A stretch of 64,000 bases of DNA, taken from AG2 sp036493735 (GTDB lineage: Bacteria; Gemmatimonadota; Gemmatimonadetes; Gemmatimonadales; Gemmatimonadaceae). The stretch spans positions 271,632 through 335,631 of the forward strand of contig DASXPH010000024.1 of assembly GCA_036493735.1 (NCBI GenBank), read 5' to 3'. Positions 51,608-61,573 of the stretch are shown piece after piece. Position 1 is the first letter of the stretch. The number at the start of each line of letters is the position of its first letter. Below the pieces are notes generated by a model, which had not been told where the DNA came from, searched no databases, and worked only from the letters and a program-made list of their open reading frames with translations. The translations under genes and the position numbers were made by a program.

Positions 51608-54247
51608 TTAACAAACCTTCAGCCGCTGCCAGTTCTTGCGCAGCAGCTTCCAGAGCCGCTCGTTGGCGAAGTCCGTCGCCAACGACTCGACGTGCGGCGG
51701 ATTGCGGCGCAGTCGGAAATAGATCGTTCCGACGATTCCGCAGTCGATTGCCCCACTCCCAGCCGCCGCCCCGACGCCACGTACCCCCGAGTCGCCCTTT
51801 ACCGCCGCGTTCGACGCAGCCGCGGAACGCGCATAGCGCGCGCCGACGGCAAACAGCAGCGTCTTCGCAACGACCGGGGGAACGACGGTGTCCGTGAATG
51901 TCAGCGTGCGCGGCAAGCGCGCGCCATTCACAATCACCGTGTCGATACGGCGGAGGGTACGTACATGTGGCGGCGCATTGAGCGTGCCGCTCTTGCCATA
52001 GAACAACAGACTCGGACTGAGTTGCTGCGCGATGGCGGCCTGTGCTCCCTTCGCTGTTCCCACCGTCCCGACGTCGTGCAGCCCCGCGATGAACACCGGG
52101 TACCACGAGTACTTGGACAATTTCATCGGCGGAAACGATGCCGCCGCTCCCGTGGTCGGGACGAATGTGAGACCCACACGTCGATCGGTGACGATGCGGG
52201 CGAATGCCTCGGTGAGGTCGAGCGTCGTTACCCGGTTCTCGGCTGCCCCGACGGAGAACATCGCGAGCTGCCGAGTCGTCGCGGGGCGATTGCCGCGCAT
52301 CATTGCGAGACGGGATTGCTCCGGCCACAGGCCAAGCGGCACCCGCACAGGGTTGAAGCGATCGTCGCGAAGGCCGAGCCAGACCGAAGAGTCGCGGCCC
52401 TCACGTCCGAGCTGTGCGGCAAGCTCGAGACTCGTATTCAGGCTGTCGAGCGCGAAGAGGCCAGTCGCGAGCGTGCTCGCGTTCAGCGTGTCGGCGCGGA
52501 CCTGATGATTGTGGTCGAGCGCCAGGTGAACGCGTTGACCGACGTGGGTCTGGCCGTTGAGTCGGAACGTGATGCCTGGGGCGGCCTCGAACGGTGGTGC
52601 TTCATCCTGCGCGGCCGGCTGGAGTGCCGCCGCAACGAGCGCCGCTGAGTATCGGTTGCTGGAGCAGCTGAGGAACTGCCGGAGTCCGATCCAGCCCATC
52701 GGGCAAGCGCTGCCCGACTCGAACGGCTTGCCTAACGGGAAGCCCCACACGTCGTACATCGTCGCGCCGTCGTTCCTGACTTCGAGCGTCGCGAGCTCGG
52801 GGCGCTGCATCAGCGTCGCCGCGGCCAGCAGCGGCTTGATCGCCGATCCGACGTTCACTGGCTTGAGGAGCCAACTCCCGCCGCCTGTCGCGGACTGGCC
52901 GTATTCGGCGACGCCGAGAATCTCGCCCGTTTTCGCCGACGTGAGGACGATCGTTGCGAACGCGAGATCGCTCGCCTGCACGTGAGGTGGTCCGCTGCCG
53001 GCGCCAGCTCTTCCGCGGCCCACGAACTCATCGAGATCACCTTGCAGCTCGTCGGTGAGCGTCTCATCGAGACTGATGGGAATGTTCCGGCCGCGTTCGA
53101 GCTCGACGCTCGCCCCGAAACCCGCGGAGCTGGCCAGCTGCCTAACGAACGGCGAGGTTCGCGACACACTCGGCTCCCAGCGGATCCGGCCATTGATCCA
53201 CTGAGTACCTCCGAGCGTACCCGCGAGCGTCCACTCGAGAATCACCGGCTCCGGCCGTACACGACGGGTCGAGAGTGCGCGCGAGTGAAGCTGGAACATG
53301 CCGCCAGTCCCGATCGCCACCGTCTGTCGCGAGGGAAGCTGGCGGCCGTCGTACAGCGTGCGCTCACTCGTGAACAGCGTCGCCGTTCCCGTCTCACCGA
53401 AACGATCGGGAAAGCGCAGCACGAGCTGCGCGAACGGTGAGCCCGGCGCGGTGCATTCGACGTACACCGAGTCTTTCACGGCCCGGAATGGGCACGGCGG
53501 TACGCCCGGAAGAGTGCCCTTTCCGCGCGCCGCCTCGGTTCCTCGGGCGGAGATCCAGCCGATGTTGCGCGACCATTCCCGGGTCGTGATGGCGACGAGC
53601 CGGGCGGCGTCGAATGGCGACGGTACGCGCAGGTCGTAAGGCACCGCGCGTTCCGCGAGGACGATGGTGTCGCGTTCAGCGCGGGCATCATCGATGTTGC
53701 GGATCTCGGTGCGGAAGATCGACGGGTTCTCGGCGGCCCGGAGGTCCAGCACGGAGCCGCCCGTTAGGCGGCCGCGCCGAATGGCGTCGAGCCGCTCGTG
53801 TTGAAACGCGTTGAACTTGTCGATCTCGTCGTGGAGAAAGCCTCCCGGCTCGAGACTCGGGTAGATGCTCGGATCGGCCGCCAGCGTATCGAAGGCGATG
53901 ACGGCGTAACCGCGGGGCGCGGGGACCACCGCGTCGACCTGAACCGCGCGGATGGCGCGTCGGAGCGGCCGGTCCGGCTCGTCGATGAGCGCGTCGTGCA
54001 GCTCCGCGAACAGCGTGTCGTAGCCGAGACCGTGACGCGCCGTGCTCGACAGCGTGTAATGCGGGAGCGCCGCGCCTAACGCGATGAAGCCCACCACGGT
54101 GAGCAGGAGGAACAGCAGGCCGACATGTGCCGATGAGGGAAAGCTCGCGTCGCGCGATGCCCTGGTCGCCTTGGCATCGGCCGCCGCCGTCGCCGGCAAG
54201 AACGGCTCTGCCTTCGCGATCGGAAACTGCGTCTTGGGTGTCGTCAT
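51608..54247 (-). CDS. Penicillin-binding protein transpeptidase, large
   Basis: 879 residues. One N-terminal membrane helix (about 42-62) is followed by a long periplasmic region with no known domain (residues about 65-420). The transpeptidase domain follows: S468-A-I-K471 in VGSAIKPLLAA (S-x-x-K), S529-S-N531 in SCSSNRYSAAL (S-x-N) and K752-S-G754 in FYGKSGTLN (K-S/T-G), in the right order. It should cross-link peptidoglycan or a related polymer. The SEDS gene overlaps its start by four bases (ATGA), and the two form a SEDS-PBP pair like RodA-PBP2 or FtsW-FtsI. The long N-terminal region is unlike either. Confidence 0.9.
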   Translation of the reverse strand: MTTPKTQFPIAKAEPFLPATAAADAKATRASRDASFPSSAHVGLLFLLLTVVGFIALGAALPHYTLSSTARHGLGYDTLFAELHDALIDEPDRPLRRAIRAVQVDAVVPAPRGYAVIAFDTLAADPSIYPSLEPGGFLHDEIDKFNAFQHERLDAIRRGRLTGGSVLDLRAAENPSIFRTEIRNIDDARAERDTIVLAERAVPYDLRVPSPFDAARLVAITTREWSRNIGWISARGTEAARGKGTLPGVPPCPFRAVKDSVYVECTAPGSPFAQLVLRFPDRFGETGTATLFTSERTLYDGRQLPSRQTVAIGTGGMFQLHSRALSTRRVRPEPVILEWTLAGTLGGTQWINGRIRWEPSVSRTSPFVRQLASSAGFGASVELERGRNIPISLDETLTDELQGDLDEFVGRGRAGAGSGPPHVQASDLAFATIVLTSAKTGEILGVAEYGQSATGGGSWLLKPVNVGSAIKPLLAAATLMQRPELATLEVRNDGATMYDVWGFPLGKPFESGSACPMGWIGLRQFLSCSSNRYSAALVAAALQPAAQDEAPPFEAAPGITFRLNGQTHVGQRVHLALDHNHQVRADTLNASTLATGLFALDSLNTSLELAAQLGREGRDSSVWLGLRDDRFNPVRVPLGLWPEQSRLAMMRGNRPATTRQLAMFSVGAAENRVTTLDLTEAFARIVTDRRVGLTFVPTTGAAASFPPMKLSKYSWYPVFIAGLHDVGTVGTAKGAQAAIAQQLSPSLLFYGKSGTLNAPPHVRTLRRIDTVIVNGARLPRTLTFTDTVVPPVVAKTLLFAVGARYARSAAASNAAVKGDSGVRGVGAAAGSGAIDCGIVGTIYFRLRRNPPHVESLATDFANERLWKLLRKNWQRLKVC

Positions 54248-57200
54248 GCGTCGCTCCCGCGCGACCCTTCAGCGCGCCACAGCGCCACCACCATTGCCGA
54301 GATCATAGCGCCGACGAACGACACGTCACTCCACGCATTGAGTCCGAGGAACGGCATATTCTGACCAGTCAACGGCACGATTCCGAGATTCGAGGCGGCG
54401 ACATACGCGGCGGGAATGGTGAGCATGAGCGCTCCGCCGACGACGACGGCCAGCGGACTGTCGTCCACCGCGGGACGCGTTGCTCGTTGCTCGCGCGCAA
54501 CGCGCCACGTGTACAACACGACAACGAGGACGACCCACACGTACAGTAACAGCACGGCAATCCCGCCTAACAAGCCGTGCTCGGACAGCACGTACACCGA
54601 GAATGTGTTCTCCGCGTACGAGATCGGCACCGGCACACCACGACCGATTACGGTCGGACCGGCAAGCCCTTCGCCGAACAGTCCCGATGCCGCATATGCG
54701 CGCCCGCCCCACGCCTGCTCCATCGAGCGCAGAATCTCGTCGCGCTCGGGCGAGGGCGCCGCGCTCACGAGCACCCGTTCGAGAAGCTCCGGATGCGTCG
54801 CCGCCAATCCGCGCACGACGGCACGGATCACGGGATCGGCGGTCAACGTCCAGTGACGCAGTGGACCGCCAAGGTCCGCGAACGCCTCCGACCGTGCGAT
54901 CGGCGAATCGGCGTGCTCCAGCGTGCCGAGATGCGGCCGCAGTACGGGCTCGGCGAGGACGACGATCGTCGCCATGATCAGCGCGAACGTCGCCGCGACC
55001 CGGCGCGGGAGATAGGCGAGTCCCATCGCGAGTAGCAGCGTCACGACGAGCGGCACGCTGAATACCAATCCCAGCCCAAAGTCGGCGCGGGTCGCAAGGA
55101 GCGTCGCGACGAGTGGGATGCCGAGCACCGCCAGAGCGGCTGGTCCTCTGCCTAACGCGAAGGAGACGCCGGCGTCGCGGCCATTCCGAACGATGAGCAG
55201 AAAGAGGAAGAAGAGCGCCGCGAAGAGCAGCGTCGGCCCGTCCAACCGCCTGACGAGCACGACGAAGTTCAGCGCGCCGAGAAGAGCGAGCGTGAGCAGC
55301 GGCGCCCCGAGCCGGAGCCGTGGCGCAACATTGGACCTGCCGACCGCGCGGCGCTTGAGCCGCCAGAGAACCAGCGCGATCACGTAGACCACCAGCAAAA
55401 TCGCCGTGGCGAATACCGCGAGCTGTCGCGCGATGACGCTGAGTGGCACCCCACACGCCGCGATGACGATCGCCGCGCGACGCGCCAGATCGTCGTCGGT
55501 TGGCTCGGCGCGAAGGACTTCGGCTGGCGTCGTCGCCGGTTCGCGTCCGCGACGCTGTGGCCGGAGATACTCGACACCGATCCATGCCAGCATCGCGACG
55601 AAGATCAGCAGCAGCGCGCCAATCACCGCCAACGGCCGCAACGTCCCGAGCACACCCAGGCCGATGAGGATGAAGAGAAGACCGAACGCTGACATTCTGC
55701 GATCGGGAAGTCGTGCCGCGGCCACCGCGCCCGTGTAGCCCGTCACCGGCTCCGGCCGGAGGCCGGCGACGAGCCGCGCGACACGATCCTCGATCCGCAG
55801 CAGAAGCCTGACGACGCGTGGTGCCCAGGTGCTCCATTCGAGCAGCAGCACGGTGCCGAGGATCGTCGCCATCCATGCGCCGACAGCCGAGTCGGCGCCC
55901 CGCTCGTAGTAGGGCGTTGCGTACGTGATCCGATACCCGAGCACCAGCCGCACGCCAAGGAATACGAGCGCGAGATTGGCGAGCGTCCAGGCCGCGGCCG
56001 TGGACGGACGCGCGCGCAGCACGACCGCGCTCGTGCGTGGGTCGGAGCCAAGGAGGAGAAATGCGCCGGTGATCAGCAGCGCGAGCCCCGCGAACGTGAG
56101 ATTGAGATTGATGATCTCACCCGTCGCGACTTTATGGATCCTCAGGAGATAGCCCGCCGTGCGCCGCGGCTCCGCCGATCGTGCCCACACAGTGACCACT
56201 GAATCCACTGGCGCCTTGTAGACGCTATCCGACGCAACGATCTGCGCCATGTGATCGTTCAGCATCCGGACGCGCCCGAGGAACGCATAACGAGCCGTGT
56301 CCAGACCAAACGCGCCGAGATAGAAATGCGGCACGGATGGCGGCAGCCGCGACGTCGATATCAGCGTACATCGCCGCTGGGTGCCGCAGACTTCGTCGGA
56401 CGGCAGCCAACCGAGGCGCGGATCTGGGGCGCGCACGAAACGGACGGCGACTCCCGGGTCGCGATTCGCGCCCCGGCCATGGTCAGCGAGCAGGAACGCC
56501 CAACGGCGCCCGTGCGAGACGATGCGAACCGTATCGCCGGTTGTGAGAAACGGACGATCCGCGTTCCGCTTCGCCGACTTCGTGACCACCCATTCTCCGT
56601 CGCGCGACGCGAGCCGGAACTGCAGCGGCGGCAGGAGACCCCATCGCTCCAGTGGCTTGAGGCGGGCCTGCGGCTCGTAGATGAGCGTGAGCACGAGATC
56701 GCGCGCCGCGCTCGTGTCGGGAATCGTCGTCCACGCCAGCTCACGCAGGGGCAGTCCTTCGCCCAACCGTCTCGTTAGGCGCCGGCCGAGCACGTCGAGC
56801 ATCGGCGACGAATCGGGCAGCACGAGCGGCGCCCGTTCGCCATTCCACTCGAGAAAGCGCCCCTCACTCGATTCGATGAGACGGAAATGATGCGTCGGCC
56901 CACCCGGCCGGGCGGCGATCGCATTGACTTCCGGTGACGCGAGACTCAACTCGTCGCCCCAGAGTTGAACCCACGCCGGATCGTAGCGGACGACGCGCTC
57001 CCAGAGACGCCGCAGCGCCGAGCGTGTTCCCTCTCGCTTCTGCTGAAGCGACTCGACGCCTTCCATACTGTCGACGATGAACCCGTGGCGAGCGGGGTCG
57101 CGATGGATCGTAACCGCCCACCGTTGCGCCGCATCGGGTGAGGCCTCGAGTCGAACGTCGAGTGAATCCGGGGCGCTCCCCTCGGCGCTGAGATCACTCG

Positions 57201-57513
57201 CGCCGATCCGGAAGACGCCGGATCGAGGAGGGGTGAGATGAACACCAACGACATCGAAGCGCTCGCTCCGTTGCCGCTGGATCTCGACGTAATAGCTGTT
57301 CACCGCGAAAACCCATACCGCGGCGAACAGCGCGAGGAAGTAAGCCGGCCGCCCGGTCCCTCCGTCGCGTACGCTCAACCCTGGAAGAACGGCCGCCGCA
57401 CCCAGCAAGGCGACCCAGATCGCAAACCACGGTTCATCGACGTCGACAAATGAAGCGACGACGAACAGCGCGATCGCGACGAGCGCCACGATCCGGAGGC
57501 GTCGACCCAGCAT
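54244..57513 (-). CDS. Large SEDS-family (FtsW/RodA-like) membrane protein
   Basis: 1089 residues, about three times the usual SEDS length. The C-terminal 450 residues hold SEDS features: TRADFGLGLVFSVPLVVTLL (like the P-D-F-G-x-x-x-V box), the AENTFSVYVLSEHGLLGG loop, and SNLGIVPLTGQNMPFLGLNA (like N-x-G-x-x-P-x-T-G). Before that are extra helices (about 490-760) and a large periplasmic-type region of about 400 residues between the first helices. SEDS proteins polymerise glycan from lipid II. The Asp usually found before F-I-F in the catalytic loop appears to be N969 here. Overlapped with the PBP gene by ATGA. Contains octamers 54565 (variant), 55150 and 56773. Confidence 0.88.
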   Translation of the reverse strand: MLGRRLRIVALVAIALFVVASFVDVDEPWFAIWVALLGAAAVLPGLSVRDGGTGRPAYFLALFAAVWVFAVNSYYVEIQRQRSERFDVVGVHLTPPRSGVFRIGASDLSAEGSAPDSLDVRLEASPDAAQRWAVTIHRDPARHGFIVDSMEGVESLQQKREGTRSALRRLWERVVRYDPAWVQLWGDELSLASPEVNAIAARPGGPTHHFRLIESSEGRFLEWNGERAPLVLPDSSPMLDVLGRRLTRRLGEGLPLRELAWTTIPDTSAARDLVLTLIYEPQARLKPLERWGLLPPLQFRLASRDGEWVVTKSAKRNADRPFLTTGDTVRIVSHGRRWAFLLADHGRGANRDPGVAVRFVRAPDPRLGWLPSDEVCGTQRRCTLISTSRLPPSVPHFYLGAFGLDTARYAFLGRVRMLNDHMAQIVASDSVYKAPVDSVVTVWARSAEPRRTAGYLLRIHKVATGEIINLNLTFAGLALLITGAFLLLGSDPRTSAVVLRARPSTAAAWTLANLALVFLGVRLVLGYRITYATPYYERGADSAVGAWMATILGTVLLLEWSTWAPRVVRLLLRIEDRVARLVAGLRPEPVTGYTGAVAAARLPDRRMSAFGLLFILIGLGVLGTLRPLAVIGALLLIFVAMLAWIGVEYLRPQRRGREPATTPAEVLRAEPTDDDLARRAAIVIAACGVPLSVIARQLAVFATAILLVVYVIALVLWRLKRRAVGRSNVAPRLRLGAPLLTLALLGALNFVVLVRRLDGPTLLFAALFFLFLLIVRNGRDAGVSFALGRGPAALAVLGIPLVATLLATRADFGLGLVFSVPLVVTLLLAMGLAYLPRRVAATFALIMATIVVLAEPVLRPHLGTLEHADSPIARSEAFADLGGPLRHWTLTADPVIRAVVRGLAATHPELLERVLVSAAPSPERDEILRSMEQAWGGRAYAASGLFGEGLAGPTVIGRGVPVPISYAENTFSVYVLSEHGLLGGIAVLLLYVWVVLVVVLYTWRVAREQRATRPAVDDSPLAVVVGGALMLTIPAAYVAASNLGIVPLTGQNMPFLGLNAWSDVSFVGAMISAMVVALWRAEGSRGSDA

Positions 57514-57698
57514 GCTACCCTGGTATGAAGGAACGTTGCGATCTATAGATCGGGCCCGGACAGCGCCGAGGCGTGATCCGGGTCACGATCCTTTGGACAC
57601 CGCTTCGGCCCACTACGTTGCGGCTCGTCGCCGGGGTTTCGCGCGGCGATCGGAGGCAGCGCATTCCGGCTCGCGGAGGTAGGCGGCATATTCTCCCT

Positions 57699-59054
57699 AT
57701 GATCGGCAGCGCGGCTCTGGCCGCCTTCTGTCAGCTTGTCGCCATCACGCATGTGACGACGGTGGACGCCGAGCTCGGAACCTCCCGTCGCGACATCAAC
57801 GTCATCGCCGACGGCCCGCGGATCACGGCCGTAGGCCCGGCTGCGTCGGTTCGCGTGCCGAGAGGAGCGCGCGTGGTGGATGGGTCTGGCAAGTGGCTGA
57901 TCCCGGGGCTCTGGGACATGCACGTGCACACTGCCTTCCCGTCGGGACGGCTGATGTTGAGTCTCTATGTCGCAAACGGCATTACCGGGGTACGCGACAT
58001 GGGGGGCGATTTCGCGACGATCCGCCGCTGGCGTGACGAGATCGCCAGCGGGGCGCTGGTTGGCCCGCGAATCGTCGCGTCTGGACCGTACCTTGATGGG
58101 CACGCGCCGCCGATTCCACATTTCGAGGTCCACACCGCCGATGACGCCCGCCTTGCCGTCGACTCACTCGCGGCACTTGGCGTCGATTTCGTAAAGGTAC
58201 ACAGCGCGCTGCCGCGGGCGGCGTTCTTTGCCGCGACTCGTGAGGCGCGCGCGAAGCATCTGTTTGTCGCCGGCCACCTATCACCCTACGTCACGATCAT
58301 CGAAGCCTCGGATTCGGGACAACGAAGCCTGGAGCACCTGCTCGGCTTCGTGAACGTGTGTACCCCTGCCGAGTCGGTTGCGTTCGCGGCGATCGATCCG
58401 CTGCGTCGAATCGTGTTCAATACTTGTACATCCCGAGATCAGCGGCCCATCTACGAGCATCTCGCGAGCAATGGCACCTGGGTGACGCCGACGCTCGCCA
58501 CGGCCTGGGAGTTCGCGGTATTGCCGAAGCACGAAGTGCCAGGCGACTCGTTGAGCCGATTCGTGTCCGACAGCCTGCGTGACTACCTCGTGCAGATCTT
58601 CGATCCGCCGCCGGCGATGCCTGCCAACGGCGATGTCCTCGGTCGACAGATGTTCGCGAAGCGACGCGCGCTCGTCCTCGCGTTGCACAACGCCGGCGTA
58701 CGGCTCCTTGCCGGGACGGACGCGCCGATGCGGAACGTGCCGCCAGGCTTCGGACTTCACGAGGAGCTCCTCGAGCTCACGCGAAGCGGTCTGACGCCGG
58801 CCGCGGCACTCCGTGCCGCGACGTACGAGCCCGCGCGCTACTTCGCAGCCCTGGATTCGTTAGGCACGATCGCGCCGGGCAAGCTCGCCGACCTTGTCCT
58901 ACTCGATGCCGACCCGCTCGCGGACATCGCCAATGCCCACCGGATCGTGGCGGTGTTCACCCGCGGCCGCGTGTACGACCGCGCGGCACTCGATGAGTTG
59001 CTGGCGAACGAGATCAACGCCGTGCACAAGCCAGCGCCCACTCACGGCCGCTGA
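57699..59054 (+). CDS. Imidazolonepropionase-like amidohydrolase
   Basis: 451 residues from ATG 57699; a longer open frame begins at 57573 but without signal or domain. A hydrophobic start (GSAALAAFCQLVAITHVTT) may be a signal. The TIM barrel has WLIPGLWDMHVHTAFPSG (metal H-x-H), GVDFVKVHSALPRAAFF, LFVAGHLSPYVTIIEASDSG, and the C-terminal GTDAPMRNVPPGFGLHEEL with the last Asp ligand, then IAPGKLADLVLLDADPL. Enzymes of this group cut cyclic amides and dipeptides such as imidazolone or isoaspartyl substrates. The precise substrate is unknown. It contains octamer 58858. Confidence 0.92.
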   Translation: MIGSAALAAFCQLVAITHVTTVDAELGTSRRDINVIADGPRITAVGPAASVRVPRGARVVDGSGKWLIPGLWDMHVHTAFPSGRLMLSLYVANGITGVRDMGGDFATIRRWRDEIASGALVGPRIVASGPYLDGHAPPIPHFEVHTADDARLAVDSLAALGVDFVKVHSALPRAAFFAATREARAKHLFVAGHLSPYVTIIEASDSGQRSLEHLLGFVNVCTPAESVAFAAIDPLRRIVFNTCTSRDQRPIYEHLASNGTWVTPTLATAWEFAVLPKHEVPGDSLSRFVSDSLRDYLVQIFDPPPAMPANGDVLGRQMFAKRRALVLALHNAGVRLLAGTDAPMRNVPPGFGLHEELLELTRSGLTPAAALRAATYEPARYFAALDSLGTIAPGKLADLVLLDADPLADIANAHRIVAVFTRGRVYDRAALDELLANEINAVHKPAPTHGR

Positions 59055-59113
59055 CCGAAAGGGCACAACCGGGCGTCAGCGTTGCGCGGACAGCGCATCG
59101 CGCAAAGAGATTC

Positions 59114-61537
59114 TCAGCCAGCGCGAAACACCCGCGCCGGGTCCGTTTGCAATGCTCTCCGCGAGGGGATGAAGCACGCGACCGCCGCCGTCGCGAGGAT
59201 CAGTCCGCCCATCGCGACATAGGTCAGGACATCGGTCGGTGCAACGCGGAAGAGGAGCTTCGACACGGCGCTGCCACCCTCGAGTGCGATGCCAAAGCCG
59301 ATCACGATGCCGATCGCGACGATGGCCAACCCCTGTCGCATAACGAGGCCGAGCACGCGCGCCCTCGTCGCACCAAGGGCGAGACGAATCGCGATCTCCG
59401 GCAGCCGCTGGGTGACGGAGTAGCCGATCACACCTGCCAATCCTGTCGCCGTGAGCACGAGCGCAACGATGGCGAAGACGAGGAGCAGCGTCGTCGTCAG
59501 GCGAGGCTCGGCGAGCTGCGCGCCGCGGACCTGCTCCAGCGTCTCCACCGAGGACACCGGTTGTTGCGGATCGACGTCGTGCACGAGAGCGCGGAGCGCA
59601 CGAGCCACCGGCGGCACTGGTCCGATCGTGCGGAGGAAGACCCGAAGATCGCTCGAGCCACTACTTGCGACAGGCACGTAGATCTCGTCGGTGACGTCCT
59701 GATCCAGGCCCTTCACATGAACGTCCCCGACGACGCCGACAATGGTGAGCCAATTGCGGCCGCTGTCAGCACTGATGCGCGTCCCGATGGGATCGCGCGA
59801 TCCCCAATAGCTCCTCGCGAGCCGCTGGCTGATGATCGCCGGCGGTGCCAGTGTATCGCGATCGGCGCGCGTGAAGTCGCGGCCGCGGAGGAGTGGAATA
59901 CTGGTCGTGCGAAAATATTCCGGGCTCACCAGGGTCGCGTCCGAATGCGGCATGCTCGCGACGGAACGATTGGTGACTCCTTCGATGATGAAGCGGATGT
60001 CCTGCCGCGGCGCATTCGCCAGCGGCAGCGTGCTCGCCAGAGCCACCGATGACACGCCCGGCATTCCGCCGAGCCGGCCGAGTAACGCGTCGGCGAACGC
60101 GCGCTGCTTTTGACCGCTGTTGTACTTCGTGAAATTGAGCGTGAGACGCGCCGTCAGCACGTTCTTCACCTCGAGCCCTGCATCCACGCGATGCAACTCG
60201 ACGAGACTACGACCGATGAGACCAGCGCCCACGAGCATGACGAACGCGATCGCGACCTGCGCGACGACGAGTGCGTTGCGCATTCGATGCTCGCCACGCG
60301 TTGCCATGGCGCCGGTATTTCCCTGCCGCAACGCGTCGGCGACGTTGCGGCGCCGCGCCGCCTGAAAGAACGGTACCGCCGCCACAAGTAGTGCCGTCAT
60401 CGCGCACAGGGCGAAGGCGAACACATACACCGACGCGCTCATCTGGATCTCCTCGGCGCGCGGCGTGAGGCGGGTTGCCGTCGCGCGGAGCAAGCCAACG
60501 CCGGCGCCGGCGAGCGCAACGCCGACGACGCCACCGGCGAGCGACACGTAGAAACTCTCCAACATCAGCTGCCGGTAGAGGCGACCGCTGCCGGCGCCAA
60601 GCGCAACACGGACCGCGACTTCTCGCGACCGACGCATCTGCCGTGAGAGACTGAGATTCGCGACGTTGGCGATTGCCGCGACGAGCAGGAACGCGGCCGT
60701 CGCGAGCAGCAAGAGCAGCACGGGCTTCGCGCGCGCCGTCATCTCGTCGCGCGCGAGTGCCGCAACATAATGCAGACGCTGCGCCGCAGGATATGACTGC
60801 TGATGGGAGGCGTGCAGCCGACCACCAAGCGTCGCGAGCTCCGTCTGCGCCTGCTCGAGCGACGCGCCCGGCCGCAGCACGGCAAAGGCTCCGACCATAC
60901 GCATGCTATAGTCGTTCAGCATGACCGGCGCGGAGCGAAACGGACACGCGCCGGCGGGCATGAACATCTCGTCGTTGTTCGGATAACTCGGCATGGGTGG
61001 CAAGACGCCGACGACCGTGTGCACGCGGTCGTTCATCGTGAACTTCGCGCCGATGATCGCCGGGTCGCCGTGGAACTGGTCCATCCAGAATTTGTGCGTG
61101 AGCACGACGACGGGTGGCGCACCGACTACCTCTTCGCCGGGGCGGAAGGTACGGCCGAGCAACGGCTTCACACCCAGCAGATCGAAGAACTTGTCGGAGA
61201 CGACACCGGTCTGGACGCGCAATGGCTCGCCGTATCCATACAGCTGAAAGGACATGCTGTGATACTCGGCGACGCCGCTCATCGTGCGCGTCGCGCCATT
61301 GAGGTCGCGCACTTCGCCAACCGAGAATCCCTCGTCGCTGTTCTGGGTCGAGGGCTGCGTCAGATGGACGAAGCGGTTCCCCACGCCAATCGGGAGACGG
61401 CGCAGTAACACGCCGTTGACCATGGTGAAGATCGCGGTGCTCGCGGCGACGCCGAGGCCGATGGTGAGGATCGCCGCGATGGTGAACCCAGGCGATCTGC
61501 GCAACGTGCGAACTGCATAACGAGTGTCGTCGAACAT
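59114..61537 (-). CDS. ADOP-type ABC transporter permease (MacB/FtsX family)
   Basis: 807 residues, the usual ADOP (acidobacterial duplicated orphan permease) size. The start MFDDTRYAVRTLRRSPGFTI is the family signature. Two MacB-type periplasmic domains are each followed by FtsX helices: LLATAAFLLVAAIANVANLS and SLAGGVVGVALAGAGVGLL, and in the second half ALVLTATGLAGVIGYSVTQR and GLAIVAIGIVIGFGIALE. RBS GGAGG is good. No ATPase gene is beside it, as normal for ADOPs. These proteins probably move peptides or lipoproteins, or act as mechanotransmitters, but direct evidence is poor. Confidence 0.93.
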   Translation of the reverse strand: MFDDTRYAVRTLRRSPGFTIAAILTIGLGVAASTAIFTMVNGVLLRRLPIGVGNRFVHLTQPSTQNSDEGFSVGEVRDLNGATRTMSGVAEYHSMSFQLYGYGEPLRVQTGVVSDKFFDLLGVKPLLGRTFRPGEEVVGAPPVVVLTHKFWMDQFHGDPAIIGAKFTMNDRVHTVVGVLPPMPSYPNNDEMFMPAGACPFRSAPVMLNDYSMRMVGAFAVLRPGASLEQAQTELATLGGRLHASHQQSYPAAQRLHYVAALARDEMTARAKPVLLLLLATAAFLLVAAIANVANLSLSRQMRRSREVAVRVALGAGSGRLYRQLMLESFYVSLAGGVVGVALAGAGVGLLRATATRLTPRAEEIQMSASVYVFAFALCAMTALLVAAVPFFQAARRRNVADALRQGNTGAMATRGEHRMRNALVVAQVAIAFVMLVGAGLIGRSLVELHRVDAGLEVKNVLTARLTLNFTKYNSGQKQRAFADALLGRLGGMPGVSSVALASTLPLANAPRQDIRFIIEGVTNRSVASMPHSDATLVSPEYFRTTSIPLLRGRDFTRADRDTLAPPAIISQRLARSYWGSRDPIGTRISADSGRNWLTIVGVVGDVHVKGLDQDVTDEIYVPVASSGSSDLRVFLRTIGPVPPVARALRALVHDVDPQQPVSSVETLEQVRGAQLAEPRLTTTLLLVFAIVALVLTATGLAGVIGYSVTQRLPEIAIRLALGATRARVLGLVMRQGLAIVAIGIVIGFGIALEGGSAVSKLLFRVAPTDVLTYVAMGGLILATAAVACFIPSRRALQTDPARVFRAG

Positions 61538-61573
61538 GGTGCCTCCGCCGTCGATATCACGGGATGGCGCCGC

